Shown here one piece after another: positions 1 through 8,107 of a DNA stretch of 33,264 bases. Every line of letters begins with the position of its first letter. Position 1 is the stretch's first letter. The position numbers were made by a program, and so were the translations under genes. A model generated the notes under the pieces. That model saw only the letters and a list, made by a program, of their open reading frames with translations, was not told where the DNA came from and ran no database searches. Source of the DNA: Sphaerochaetaceae bacterium (GTDB lineage: Bacteria > Spirochaetota > Spirochaetia > Sphaerochaetales > Sphaerochaetaceae); assembly GCA_024405015.1 (NCBI GenBank), contig JAKSPE010000019.1:1-33264 (forward strand). The letters run 5' to 3'.

Positions 1-1127
1 TGATTGTAGAGTTCTCTGATTTTCCTGGAAACGCCATCGGTTGATAGGTCTTTGTTATCCAACAGTTCTTTTGCCTTTGCTCTGAAGATAGGATTCAGAT
101 AGAGCTTGTCAAAATATTCCCAGCCATCATCCAAGTAGGTTTCATTGGTGAAGCAGCTCCAGTCGAAATCCCAGACAGGACCGGCTTTCAGGATTTCCGT
201 TGTTCCGTCAAAGACAAGATAGAAGCTCTTTGGGTGAGAGATCTCGCCATTGAACATGATTTGGTTCACTAGGTAGTATTTGGCAAAGGAATCAACATCC
301 AGTACATCTGTGAAAGTGGTGTTCTTATCAAAATCCGGATCGCAAAGAATGGCTTCCAATGCATCAAATTTGCCTTTGATGTAAGTGAGACGCTCGTCTG
401 TCATCTTGTCGTCATTCTTGACCTGGATAGGCATGTTCATCAAATCCGTTCTGCATTTCCAGACTTCATCGTAATTCTGATCCATCTCAATCAGGAAATC
501 CTTTTCATCGTCAATGTTGACGCGGTTCTTATCGGTTCTGATTTGTTCACCCAACCAATACAGACCAACATAATTGCCATTGAGTACCAGATTCACATAC
601 TGTCCTCTGACGGTATACTCCATATCCAGCTGTCGGCTCAGATAGAAAGCCATTTCATTTTTCATGAAGGAGTTTTCGAGAAAATTCGCAAGTAGAACCC
701 ATCTTTTTTGAGCTGGCATACCGCAGACAGAGGTTTTGACATCGAGCTTGATGGCATATGGTCGCTTCAGTCTGTTCCAGGATGAGTTTCCTCTTCCCTT
801 GATGGAAAGGGTAGCGCCTTCCATGTTCCAATCGCTGTTATCGCTGATTATGTCCATCGATGCAGAAATCCAATCCTCTTTCGAGAGAATTTGGGCGTTG
901 TCTTGTGTTTGGATTTTCACAATCGGAAGTCCCGCTCTTTTCAGGACTTCATCGGAAATGACAAATTCCGTGTCCATTTGTGGCGTGATGCCTTCTGGTA
1001 ACGTTGGAAACCCTTCCAGTGGATCCAGATATTCCTCTTCGGGAAGATTTTGATTACATGCTGAAAACAAGAGCAGTAAAAGAGAACATAGAATCAAGAA
1101 CGCTTTTCGGCATGTATGGCACTTCAT
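1..1127 (-). CDS. CotH-family lipoprotein, 3' end cut by window edge
   Basis: The minus-strand frame is open from ATG at 1127 to the window edge (375 codons, no stop), so the C terminus is missing. It starts with a lipoprotein signal (Lys/Arg-rich start, hydrophobic core, lipobox LFSAC with Cys23). Family marks are visible in order: IKGRGNSSW near residues 108-116 followed by KRPYAIKL, the LNGNYVGLYWLGEQ segment near 181-194, and WDFDWS near 318-323. This is the pattern of the CotH kinase-like family, first known from spore coats but common as exported proteins in non-sporing bacteria. A GGAG lies 8 bases before the ATG. It sits 37 bases downstream of the XRE gene on the same strand and may be cotranscribed with it. 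The family call is firm; the substrate is unknown. Confidence 0.85.
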   Translation of the reverse strand, partial: MKCHTCRKAFLILCSLLLLLFSACNQNLPEEEYLDPLEGFPTLPEGITPQMDTEFVISDEVLKRAGLPIVKIQTQDNAQILSKEDWISASMDIISDNSDWNMEGATLSIKGRGNSSWNRLKRPYAIKLDVKTSVCGMPAQKRWVLLANFLENSFMKNEMAFYLSRQLDMEYTVRGQYVNLVLNGNYVGLYWLGEQIRTDKNRVNIDDEKDFLIEMDQNYDEVWKCRTDLMNMPIQVKNDDKMTDERLTYIKGKFDALEAILCDPDFDKNTTFTDVLDVDSFAKYYLVNQIMFNGEISHPKSFYLVFDGTTEILKAGPVWDFDWSCFTNETYLDDGWEYFDKLYLNPIFRAKAKELLDNKDLSTDGVSRKIRELYN

Positions 1128-1164
1128 TGTCTTTCTCCAAAGGGTTTGCTACATGATACTGGGT

Positions 1165-1485
1165 TTAGGAAATGTCCTCAAGAATCAGTTCCAACAGTAC
1201 TTTGACGGATTTCTGATAATCGGGATGGCTCTGAAATGCCTTATAGAGTTTCAGGGCATCCTCGGTTATGACGCCATCATCGTATCCGAATAGCTCATTC
1301 GGGGAGATCTCGAGAATTTCGCATAGCTGTGGAAGCTTATCAATGGACGGAGCTCCATCCTTCATCCATTTGTTTACGGATACTGGAGAGATGTCCATCC
1401 TTTTGGCTAGTTCGGCTTGGGTGAATTTCTTTTCTTCCTTGATTGCTTTGTTCAAAAGCATGGAGATTCGTTCTGTTAATGTCAT
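1165..1485 (-). CDS. XRE-family helix-turn-helix regulator
   Basis: This 106-residue protein has an HTH_3/Cro-CI type DNA-binding domain over about residues 15-70: FTQAELAKRMDISPVSVNKW forms the helix-turn-helix, followed by the typical IDKLPQLCEILEISPNELF helix. The remaining ~35 residues are helical and may support dimerisation. An AGGG Shine-Dalgarno sits just before the ATG. The 380-base gap to the divergent Fic gene contains several inverted repeats that are plausible operators. It may repress itself, the Fic gene, or the CotH gene downstream; none of this can be decided from sequence. Confidence 0.85.
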   Translation of the reverse strand: MTLTERISMLLNKAIKEEKKFTQAELAKRMDISPVSVNKWMKDGAPSIDKLPQLCEILEISPNELFGYDDGVITEDALKLYKAFQSHPDYQKSVKVLLELILEDIS

Positions 1486-1500
1486 TTGTGTCCCTCTATT

Positions 1501-1865
1501 GGAAAATTAATTGATATTTTGCATTTGCTCAATAAAAATTAGGAAATGGGTAATTGAAAACTTGAAAATAAAATAGGGGGTATTCATATGAATGAAGCCC
1601 TAAAGATATATGATATATACAATTGATGTTGCTTACGTCAGATATTAATCAAGGATCAATCCTTAATTGTATACGGATGACAAGCAAAGGAAAATACAAA
1701 TAAATGAGACTTCGATGGAAAAAGTGGTTCGTGGTTTCCAGGATGACAACAAGAATCAAAAGTGTTGTGGCATTTGTTGAACCACCAAAATTTCTATCAA
1801 TTGTAAATTAGGGAACATTTTGATAATATTTACGTATAAAAGTTCCCTAAATATAAAAGGATGGG
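1501..1865. promoter_or_regulatory. Divergent intergenic region with inverted repeats
   Basis: The AT-rich gap between the XRE and Fic genes holds no convincing ORF. Visible palindromes are ATTCATATGAAT (1582-1593), AAGGAT-CA-ATCCTT (1651-1664) and the pair TTAGGGAAC (1808-1816) / GTTCCCTAA (1842-1850), a perfect 9-base inverted repeat with a 25-base AT-rich spacer, ending about 20 bases before the Fic start. The last pair is the best operator candidate because it would lie over the Fic promoter or 5' leader. Which protein binds is inference. Confidence 0.5.
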
Positions 1866-1871
1866 GTGTGT

Positions 1872-2807
1872 ATGGAAGACTTTAACCAAATCCAAAGACT
1901 CTTGCAGGAAAAAGCGGATTGTCAGGCAAGAATCAATCTGATTCCGTATGATGGTGCTCCGGAAATAAAAGAAAACTCTAGTGGAAAGTATCTATACATC
2001 AGAAAACGAATAGGCAGCAGACTTACCTCAAAATATGTAGACGTATACTCCGATGAGTTATATCAACTGCTGGTACGTAATGCCAAAGACCTTAGGGAAC
2101 TGAAGAAAAGAATAAGAGCAATTGATAAGAAGCTTGCAAGTTTAGGATATGTATCCTCTGGTTTGGAGTCTCGCGTGATTCAAAACCTGGAATTTACAAG
2201 AGCCAATATGAAGGCCAACATTTATGACCAAGCAGTATTGGAAGGAGTTGCAACATCATTTCCTCAGACGGAAGACATTATTGAAAACAGGACCGTAAAT
2301 GGCATGACCGCATCGGATATTCAGAAAGTCCTGAATCTGAAACATGCGTGGGAGTTCATTCTTGACAATGATGTGATTCAGGCTAAGTCTGACTACTACC
2401 TTCTGTCATACATCGGGAGGCTGGTAAATGAAGGTTTCTTTTCTGATGGGGGAAGAATCCGGGGTGTGCCTGTCTCAATTGGGGGCAGTACGTACAAGCC
2501 ACCGATTCCGATTGAATCTATCGTAAAAGAGAGAATCGATGCAATTCTGAAATCTCAGAAAGATGATATCGACATTGCAATAGAACTATGCATGTACACG
2601 ATGAAGACGCAAGTTTTCATAGATGGAAACAAGCGCGCTTCAGTAATCTATGCCAATCATTACCTGATCGCCCATGGGCAAGGTTTCTTGGTCATACCAG
2701 AAAACCATGTATCCGAGTTCAAGAAAAAGCTTGTTGGTTATTATGAAGGGGAAGACCTTGCGGTCATCAGTGGTTTTTTGAAGAACTATTGTTGGAAAAC
2801 CTTTTGA
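1872..2807 (+). CDS. Fic/DOC-family protein with Gln replacing the catalytic His
   Basis: About 311 residues. The N-terminal ~100 residues are helical and charged. Next comes AVLEGVATSFPQTEDII, the place where class II Fic proteins carry the inhibitory helix, though the usual Ser/Thr four residues before Glu is Gln here. The Fic core follows. The loop reads TQVFIDGNKRAS, so Gln247 stands where the canonical HxFx(D/E)GNxxR motif has His, while Phe249, Asp251, Gly252, Asn253 and Arg255 are kept. The His deprotonates the target hydroxyl in known AMP-transferases, so ordinary AMPylation is doubtful. A GTG at 1866 is an alternative start; AAAAGG precedes both. From memory, related Fic proteins share the Gln, so this may be a real subfamily rather than a mutation. 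Confidence 0.85.
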   Translation: MEDFNQIQRLLQEKADCQARINLIPYDGAPEIKENSSGKYLYIRKRIGSRLTSKYVDVYSDELYQLLVRNAKDLRELKKRIRAIDKKLASLGYVSSGLESRVIQNLEFTRANMKANIYDQAVLEGVATSFPQTEDIIENRTVNGMTASDIQKVLNLKHAWEFILDNDVIQAKSDYYLLSYIGRLVNEGFFSDGGRIRGVPVSIGGSTYKPPIPIESIVKERIDAILKSQKDDIDIAIELCMYTMKTQVFIDGNKRASVIYANHYLIAHGQGFLVIPENHVSEFKKKLVGYYEGEDLAVISGFLKNYCWKTF

Positions 2808-2815
2808 GATTGATT

Positions 2816-2844
2816 TTGTGCATTCAGATATGAAATGCTATAAG
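2816..2844 (+). promoter_or_regulatory. Candidate sigma70 promoter for the six-gene operon
   Basis: TTGTGC (2816-2821) and TATAAG (2839-2844) are separated by 17 bases, about 50 bases before the first gene of the operon. The boxes match the consensus moderately well; no start-site evidence is available. Confidence 0.4.
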
Positions 2845-2896
2845 AGGCTAGCATGGACTGATTCTTAATTAGTCTAGAATTTGTGGAGGAAACGAT

Positions 2897-3313
2897 ATGA
2901 CAACCTATTGTGGTATCGATTGTTGCAAAGACTGTAGCAGAGCATCTGAATGTGGTGGATGCGAAAAGTGCAAGGGCCATCCATTTGGAGGAAGCTGCAT
3001 CGCCGAAAGGAACCGCCACTTTGATCAGCTGAAAAGGGAACTGATTGACGAGATCAATGATCTTCGCATCGAAGGCCTTGCCATAACGGATCTCTTTCTG
3101 TTGAATGGCTCCTATGTGAATCTGGAGTATCCGCTTGCAAACGGAACAACGGTAAAGTTTCTGAAGAATCAGGATATCTATCTTGGAAATCAGATTGAAA
3201 GGGAAGGCTCGGAGCGCTGCTTTGGTGTTGTTGCCGATGAGACGTTCATTCTTGTGTGTGAGTACGGCTGCAACGGTAGCAATCCGGAGATTGTGCTTTA
3301 CAAACGACGATGA
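2897..3313 (+). CDS. Cys-rich DUF3795-like protein
   Basis: A 138-residue protein with a dense N-terminal cysteine cluster: CGIDCCKDC, then CGGCEKC and GHPFGGSC within the first ~35 residues, arranged like a metal- or iron-sulfur-binding knuckle. The rest is a soluble alpha/beta region ending in a conserved-looking CEYGCNG segment. The layout matches small clostridial proteins annotated as DUF3795. GGAGG lies 7 bases before the ATG. It is the first gene of an operon continuing with a flavin-type oxidoreductase 31 bases on, so a redox or detoxification context is likely. No function is established. Confidence 0.75.
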   Translation: MTTYCGIDCCKDCSRASECGGCEKCKGHPFGGSCIAERNRHFDQLKRELIDEINDLRIEGLAITDLFLLNGSYVNLEYPLANGTTVKFLKNQDIYLGNQIEREGSERCFGVVADETFILVCEYGCNGSNPEIVLYKRR

Positions 3314-3344
3314 ATCACAACTTCGTGGAATTGGGAGGAGAGAC

Positions 3345-3821
3345 ATGTTTAGAGAGATTCGAAGAAAGAAAAAGGAAATCAGCATCGAGAGTGCCAAACA
3401 TCTTCTTAAGAGCGAACGAAGGGGTGTTTTGGCTGTCAATGGCGATGACCATTATCCGTATGCAATTCCAGTGAACTTCCTTTACGATGAAAGTGACAAC
3501 AAGATCTATTTCCACGGATCTCGCGTTGGACATAAGGTGGATGCACTGAACAATTGCGACAAGGTCTGTTTCACGGTTTTTGGAAACGAAACGGTGAAGG
3601 ATGAGACCTGGGCTCCTTATGTACAGAGTGTTGTGGTCTTTGGTCGCTGTCATCTGATGAACGAGAGCGAAACCTCCGCTGCAAAACTGAAGCAGTTTGC
3701 GATGAAATACTACCCGGATGAGGCTACAGCCGATGAGGAGATTTCCCAGTCTGCCAAGGCCGTCCAGATGTATGAGATCACAATTGAGCACCTGAGTGGC
3801 AAAGAGATTCAGGAGCGTTAG
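3345..3821 (+). CDS. Pyridoxamine 5'-phosphate oxidase-fold (NimA-like) protein
   Basis: The 158-residue protein has the split-barrel flavin-binding fold of the PNPOx/NimA family: an N-terminal helix, GVLAVNGDDHYPYAIPVNF near residues 28-46, IYFHGSRVGHKVDAL for the strand and phosphate-contacting loop, then VVVFGRCHLM. Members bind FMN, heme or F420 and reduce small molecules; NimA types reduce nitroimidazoles. The ATG at 3345 is chosen because GGAGGAG lies 5 bases upstream; an in-frame upstream extension overlaps the preceding gene and lacks a ribosome site. The ABM monooxygenase follows closely. Family is firm, substrate unknown. Confidence 0.88.
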   Translation: MFREIRRKKKEISIESAKHLLKSERRGVLAVNGDDHYPYAIPVNFLYDESDNKIYFHGSRVGHKVDALNNCDKVCFTVFGNETVKDETWAPYVQSVVVFGRCHLMNESETSAAKLKQFAMKYYPDEATADEEISQSAKAVQMYEITIEHLSGKEIQER

Positions 3822-3833
3822 GAGTTTTTGAAG

Positions 3834-4163
3834 ATGGCAATCACAATCAATATCTACTACACAGGTGAGGGAAACAGCGCTCGGGAATTTGCGAACGAGA
3901 TGATCCAAAGTGGAACGGTAGAGGCCATTCGTGCAGAGGAGGGCAATCTCCGTTATGAATACTTCTTTCCAGTGGAGGATGCAACGACGGTGCTTCTGAT
4001 TGACAGTTGGAAAGACCAGGCCTCAATCGATGTCCATCATGATTCCCCAATGATGAAGACCATCTTCTCACTGAGGAAGAAATATAACCTTCGGATGAAG
4101 GTGGAACGGTATATCTCTGAAGATTCGATTCCAGAAAAGGATAAGGCCTTCATCCAAGACTAG
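3834..4163 (+). CDS. ABM-domain putative quinol monooxygenase
   Basis: A 109-residue single-domain protein of the antibiotic biosynthesis monooxygenase (dimeric ferredoxin-like) fold. Typical marks are the first strand TINIYY, EEGNLRYEYFFPVED in the middle, LIDSWKDQASIDVHHDSP, and a final amphipathic helix. Family members oxidise quinol-type aromatics without cofactor or act as heme-degrading or regulatory dimers. GGAG (3821-3824) overlaps the stop of the previous gene and lies 9 bases before the ATG, so the pair is translationally close. An upstream TTG (3828) is a less likely start. Confidence 0.85.
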   Translation: MAITINIYYTGEGNSAREFANEMIQSGTVEAIRAEEGNLRYEYFFPVEDATTVLLIDSWKDQASIDVHHDSPMMKTIFSLRKKYNLRMKVERYISEDSIPEKDKAFIQD

Positions 4164-4174
4164 GAGAATCGAGT

Positions 4175-4639
4175 ATGACAAGATACAAGACCATCATGAT
4201 TGCTGTTTTGCTGTTGGCATTGGTTTCCTTTTGTGGTTGTGCCAATGGAATGGATGAATCGGAAAGCGGAGGGGAAATGTCTTCACAATCATTGAAACTG
4301 TATATTGGCGATAAGCTGGTACCTGTACAGTGGGAAGAAAATGCCACTGTTCTTGCGCTTCTGAAGCAAGCGCAAGAGAAAGACATTGTGGTACAGATGG
4401 ACATGTATGGCGGTTTTGAACAGGTCGGTCCCCTTGGAAGGACCTATCCAAGAGATGACCACCAGGTGACGACGCAGTGCGGGGATATTGTCCTTTACAG
4501 CGGCAATAACATTGTCGTGTTCTATGGCTCCAACTCCTGGTCTTATACAAGGCTTGGGAAAATGAAGCTTCAGGAGAGTGAAGTCGTCAGCCTTTTGAGC
4601 CGTGGCAATGTGGTGTTGCGGTTGTCTGTCGAAAAATGA
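4175..4639 (+). CDS. Cyclophilin-like-fold lipoprotein
   Basis: A 154-residue protein with a lipoprotein signal (VSFCGC, Cys near residue 22) and a mature domain beginning SLKLYIGDKLVPVQWEENATV. That start, with GPLGRTYPRDDHQVTTQCGDIVLYSGNNIVVFYG, is characteristic of the bacterial cyclophilin-like domain (Cyclophil_like2/DUF-type proteins often linked to flavodoxins and reductases). Catalytic prolyl isomerase activity is not established for this group. GGAG lies 8 bases before the ATG. It overlaps the hydrolase gene by 4 bases (ATGA). Confidence 0.85.
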   Translation: MTRYKTIMIAVLLLALVSFCGCANGMDESESGGEMSSQSLKLYIGDKLVPVQWEENATVLALLKQAQEKDIVVQMDMYGGFEQVGPLGRTYPRDDHQVTTQCGDIVLYSGNNIVVFYGSNSWSYTRLGKMKLQESEVVSLLSRGNVVLRLSVEK

Positions 4640-5451
4640 TCTGGAACGCAAAGAACGGTACAATCCCAATCGGTGACACAGAAATGTGTTATGTCTCATT
4701 CGGCTTTGGAAAGAAGCCCTTGATTCTGTTGCCTGGGCTGTCAGATGGCTTGACGACTGTCAAAGGCAAGGCACTTTTGCTGGCTGCGCCATACAGGATG
4801 TTCTTCAAGAATTTCACGGTTTTTATGTTCAGCAGAAAGAATGACCTGCCTGACCATTACTCCATTCGCGAGATGGCTTCTGACCAGGCCTTTGCCATGA
4901 GAGAACTGGGAATCGAGAAGGCTTCTGTTCTCGGGGTGTCCGAAGGTGGAATGATTGCCCAATATCTGGCGATTGACCATGCGGATCTGGTTGAGAAACT
5001 GGTCATTGCCGTCTCGGCTTCTTATGTGAATGATATGCTTCGCTCTTCCGTCGTTCCGTGGATGGCATTGGCAAAGCAAGGAAAGCATAAGGAGCTTATG
5101 ATCGATACAGCTGAAAAGAGCTATTCTGAGACGTATCTGAAAAAGTATCGAAAAATGTATCCCGTTATGGGATGGATTGGTCGACCAAAAGACTATCGCC
5201 GATTTCTGGTCAATGCAGGAGCGATACTGGATTTTGATTGCTTTGAGGCTCTTAAAAGCATCCACTGTCCGACACTGATCATCGGCGGAGAAGAGGATCA
5301 GATTGTCGGCAGCCATGCATCCTATGAAATGCACGAGCAAATTGCGGGGAGCCAACTGTACATGTATGAGAAATTCGGACATGCCGCATATGAGGAAGCT
5401 TCTGATTTCAATCAACGAGTAATGGCTTTTTTATCGGAGAGACAGTTATGA
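4636..5451 (+). CDS. Alpha/beta-fold hydrolase
   Basis: A 271-residue alpha/beta hydrolase with a complete catalytic triad by position: nucleophile elbow GVSEGG with Ser102, acid Asp221 in GGEEDQIVG, and His249 in KFGHAAYE. An oxyanion-hole strand LILLPGLSDG lies near residues 29-38. There is no signal peptide, so it acts in the cytoplasm. Similar proteins hydrolyse esters or lactones, but the substrate cannot be inferred. It overlaps both neighbours by 4 bases, placing it firmly in the operon. Confidence 0.9.
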   Translation: MIWNAKNGTIPIGDTEMCYVSFGFGKKPLILLPGLSDGLTTVKGKALLLAAPYRMFFKNFTVFMFSRKNDLPDHYSIREMASDQAFAMRELGIEKASVLGVSEGGMIAQYLAIDHADLVEKLVIAVSASYVNDMLRSSVVPWMALAKQGKHKELMIDTAEKSYSETYLKKYRKMYPVMGWIGRPKDYRRFLVNAGAILDFDCFEALKSIHCPTLIIGGEEDQIVGSHASYEMHEQIAGSQLYMYEKFGHAAYEEASDFNQRVMAFLSERQL

Positions 5452-6119
5452 CAAAACAACTCTTTATTCAGGCAATGGCGAAATATTTCTTGGGGGTTCT
5501 CTTGATTGGATCTCTGATTTTTCTGCCGGCAGGAACCCTTTCTTTTTTCAATGGCTGGCTTTTTATGGGATTGCTGTTTGTTCCGATGTTCTTTGCTGGA
5601 ATTGTTCTGATGGCAAAGAATCCAGATCTTTTAAAGAAGCGTCTGAATGCCAAGGAAAAACTGAGTGAGCAGGGGACTGTCATCAAACTGAGTGGGCTGA
5701 TGTTTGTCGCTGGCTTTGTGGCCGCAGGATTGGGTTTTCGATTTCACTGGTTCATGTTGCCGACAAGTCTTACCGTTGCCGCTTCCATTGTTTTTCTGGT
5801 TTCCTATGGATTCTATGCAGAGGTCCTAAGAGAGAACACGTACCTGAGTCGAACGATTGAGGTCCAGGAAAATCAGAAAGTGATTGATACCGGTCTATAT
5901 GGCATTGTCCGACATCCGATGTACAGTGTCACTCTGATTTTGTTTTTGTCGATGCCTCTTGTGTTGGGATCTGTCTATGCACTGATCATTTTCTGTGCTT
6001 ATCCGTTCATCATTGCCAAACGAATCAAGAGTGAAGAGCAGTTCCTGGAGCAGGAACTTTTCGGATACCGTGAATATAAGGAAAAAGTGAAGTACCGATT
6101 GGTTCCGTACATCTGGTGA
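5448..6119 (+). CDS. Isoprenylcysteine carboxyl methyltransferase (ICMT)-like membrane protein
   Basis: A 223-residue integral membrane protein with about five or six hydrophobic segments. The C-terminal half has the ICMT/PEMT signature: GLYGIVRHPMYS (149-160), then KRIKSEEQFLEQ and YREYKEKVKYRLVPYIW. In this family the RHP-Y and EE segments bind S-adenosylmethionine and the methyl acceptor at the membrane. Bacterial members act on unknown small lipophilic substrates. It is the last gene of the operon and overlaps the hydrolase by 4 bases. No clear terminator is visible in the 54 bases before the convergent gene. Confidence 0.88.
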   Translation: MTKQLFIQAMAKYFLGVLLIGSLIFLPAGTLSFFNGWLFMGLLFVPMFFAGIVLMAKNPDLLKKRLNAKEKLSEQGTVIKLSGLMFVAGFVAAGLGFRFHWFMLPTSLTVAASIVFLVSYGFYAEVLRENTYLSRTIEVQENQKVIDTGLYGIVRHPMYSVTLILFLSMPLVLGSVYALIIFCAYPFIIAKRIKSEEQFLEQELFGYREYKEKVKYRLVPYIW

Positions 6120-6173
6120 TGCGATTTCTTTCTTCTGAAAAAGTGAGGAAGATTCTTTATCTGGCTAGAATAT

Positions 6174-7232
6174 CTACAGTAGATTTCCCACGACTGTATA
6201 ATCACTTGTTGCTCCTGTCACATGGGCATCCAGGGCATCTATCTGCTCCTGCGTATCTACCACCCATTGCTCGACAGGAATGCCGATTGCTACACACTTT
6301 GTCATGAGATCCTGTGAGATATTCTTGGCATCCAGGAAAACCTCATTGTCTTTGTTTCGCAGTTCAAGAACCGTGTAAAGGGACTGTTCATCAACGGTGC
6401 TTTTCAGATAGCCAAGCCGTGCCTTTGGGGTTTTCGCCTTCACATACTGAAGTCTGGTGGCATCAAAGGATATCCATGTCACCTTGTCGGAAAGACCATA
6501 GTCTTCAACCATATCAACAAGGCTTCTGATCTGCTGTCGGTTTCCTTCCTTGAGCTCGATGTAAGGGTAGAGGTCTAGCTCAATGCACAAGTCCAGGAAC
6601 TCTTCAAATGATGGAATTTTCTCTCCCTTGTACGCTGCATCCTTCCAGGAGCCGAAGTCAAATTTTCTGACATCATCGAACGTTATGGAACTGATGGGTC
6701 CTTTGCCATTGGATGTCCTGTCGATTGTGTTGTCATGAAGAAGTACGGCAACGGAGTCCGCTGTGAATGAAACATCTGTCTCGACATAGTCAAACCCGTT
6801 TTCCTTGGACAGTCGGAATGCACTGAGTGTGTTTTCCGGAGCAATGGTGTTGTAGCCTCTGTGATTCACACTTGTAAATGGTATATCCGTATCTCGTATC
6901 TGTTCTCTTGGTGGTGTCTCAAGATCAGGAATCAGCCATATTGGATGGCCTTTCTCAAACTTGTAGTCATGGCTTTGATTAAAGTACTGTCCTTCGATTT
7001 CAACATGGACAGCTGTCGTACGAGGGGAGACCAAGACAATCGCTGAGCGATAACCATCAATGGAAAGATTCTCTGTCTGTCCCTTGTTTGTGGAAAGTCG
7101 TACATCGATCACTGTTGGTGTGAGATTTGCGAGAATCAGGCTTTCTCTGGTGTCGAGTGAGCATCCTACGGTAAGTATGGCGACCATCATCAGGATGGAT
7201 AGTAATAGGAATCTTTCTATTTTGTTCTGCAT
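6174..7232 (-). CDS. Glycerophosphodiester phosphodiesterase lipoprotein
   Basis: About 352 residues from ATG at 7232. This start is chosen because it places a lipoprotein signal at the N terminus (hydrophobic core then TVGC, Cys24); an upstream in-frame ATG at 7337 would bury it. Residues 30-110 form an extra N-terminal domain. The GDPD TIM barrel begins at NHRGYN (His123, Arg124), with PENT, FDYVETDVSFT (Glu150, Asp152) and LLHDNTIDRTSNG (His165), the usual metal and catalytic residues. It should split glycerophosphodiesters to glycerol 3-phosphate and an alcohol in the periplasm. The unusual N-terminal domain is not recognised. AGGATTGGG is a modest ribosome site. Confidence 0.9.
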   Translation of the reverse strand: MQNKIERFLLLSILMMVAILTVGCSLDTRESLILANLTPTVIDVRLSTNKGQTENLSIDGYRSAIVLVSPRTTAVHVEIEGQYFNQSHDYKFEKGHPIWLIPDLETPPREQIRDTDIPFTSVNHRGYNTIAPENTLSAFRLSKENGFDYVETDVSFTADSVAVLLHDNTIDRTSNGKGPISSITFDDVRKFDFGSWKDAAYKGEKIPSFEEFLDLCIELDLYPYIELKEGNRQQIRSLVDMVEDYGLSDKVTWISFDATRLQYVKAKTPKARLGYLKSTVDEQSLYTVLELRNKDNEVFLDAKNISQDLMTKCVAIGIPVEQWVVDTQEQIDALDAHVTGATSDYTVVGNLL

Positions 7233-7389
7233 AGTTGGCCCAATCCTAGCATTACAGAGCATAGATGACAAGAAAGTTGTGAGCTGTTCAATTTCCGTAC
7301 TGTTTCGCCTGCTAGGCGAATTTGATGTTATTTCCATTGACCCAAGGAATTATTATACGATAAAGTGCATTCGGCATACGGAGGTATTT

Positions 7390-7503
7390 ATGCTTACTTT
7401 GAACATTTCCAATACCTTCTTCTCAATGACATCACCTGAACATGTACAAGAGACATGGGGCTTCTTTATGTGCGGAAGCGAATCAAGTTCAGTGAGGCCA
7501 TAA
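7390..7503 (+). CDS. Possible 37-residue small ORF
   Basis: ATG at 7390 follows a strong GGAGG with 5-base spacing. The frame encodes 37 residues, with no recognised domain, before a TAA, 54 bases upstream of the helix-turn-helix gene. The ribosome site is the only support; it could be a leader peptide or chance. Confidence 0.3.
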   Translation: MLTLNISNTFFSMTSPEHVQETWGFFMCGSESSSVRP

Positions 7504-7557
7504 GACTTAAAGGAATCTGCGCCTCACGTTGATGAAAAAAGCGATAGGGGTGTAGAG

Positions 7558-7959
7558 ATGATTTTAAGTGATGTTTTCCTAATATATGACAGTATTCTCA
7601 ATGATGTGAAAAAGCAGGAGTCTTTCTCGGATGCCATCATCCGTCTGGCAAGGGAAAGGAATATGAACAGTCCTGCTGTCTATCATGGGGCGGGCATTGA
7701 TGCCAAGCACTATTCTAAGATCATCAGTGACCGAAACTATCAACCGAAGAAGGAGACTGTCTTTGCCTTCGCAATTGTCTTCCGGCTTTCCATTGAGGAT
7801 ACGGAGGATTTACTTGTCAAAGCAGGGTATTCCTTCAATCCGTCTTCCAAATACGACATTCTGATCAAGAATTTCATTGCCAAGGGTGTCTATGACAGAC
7901 GGGTGATCGATGAGGCTATGAATGAGTTGTCCCTCCCGGTGCTTCCTCAGAAATGGTAG
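7558..7959 (+). CDS. Small helix-turn-helix protein (macrodomain-tail type)
   Basis: A 133-residue protein that reads as a lambda-repressor-like fold: SFSDAIIRLARERN, YHGAGIDAKHYSKIISDRNYQPKKETVFAFAIVFRLS, then EDLLVKAGYSFNPSSKYDILIKNFI. From memory, this same domain occurs as the C-terminal half of some macrodomain (Appr-1-p processing) proteins in gut Clostridia, and alone as an unnamed HTH protein. Here it stands alone, with no macrodomain before it. An AGGGG ribosome site precedes the ATG. The tRNA array starts 52 bases after its stop on the same strand, so the two may be cotranscribed. A DNA- or RNA-binding role is inference. Confidence 0.75.
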   Translation: MILSDVFLIYDSILNDVKKQESFSDAIIRLARERNMNSPAVYHGAGIDAKHYSKIISDRNYQPKKETVFAFAIVFRLSIEDTEDLLVKAGYSFNPSSKYDILIKNFIAKGVYDRRVIDEAMNELSLPVLPQKW

Positions 7960-8011
7960 ATTTCGCCTCGCATGGGAAAACAAAGAATGCAAAATGGGAA
8001 ATACTGGCAAC

Positions 8012-8096
8012 AGATGGTTGGACGAGTGGTTTATGTCAAAGCTCCTGAAAAGCTTCAAGGGTAATACCTTCCAGGGTTCGAATCCCTGACCGTCTG
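8012..8096 (+). tRNA. tRNA-Ser(TGA)-like
   Basis: The cloverleaf folds with a 7-pair acceptor (AGATGGT/ACCGTCT), a GAC/GTC D stem, anticodon stem AAGCT/AGCTT with loop CCTGAAA giving anticodon TGA, a long variable arm (AAGG/CCTT) as expected for Ser, and T arm CAGGG-TTCGAAT-CCCTG. Discriminator is G. Position 33 is C rather than the near-universal T, and CCA is not encoded. First member of the array. Confidence 0.75.
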
Positions 8097-8107
8097 GTTT
8101 TACTTAT

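Noticed and set aside
1866..2807. Classical Fic toxin-antitoxin pair with the XRE gene
   Set aside because: The genes are divergent and 380 bases apart, and the Fic catalytic His is missing, so a standard toxin-antitoxin operon is not supported.
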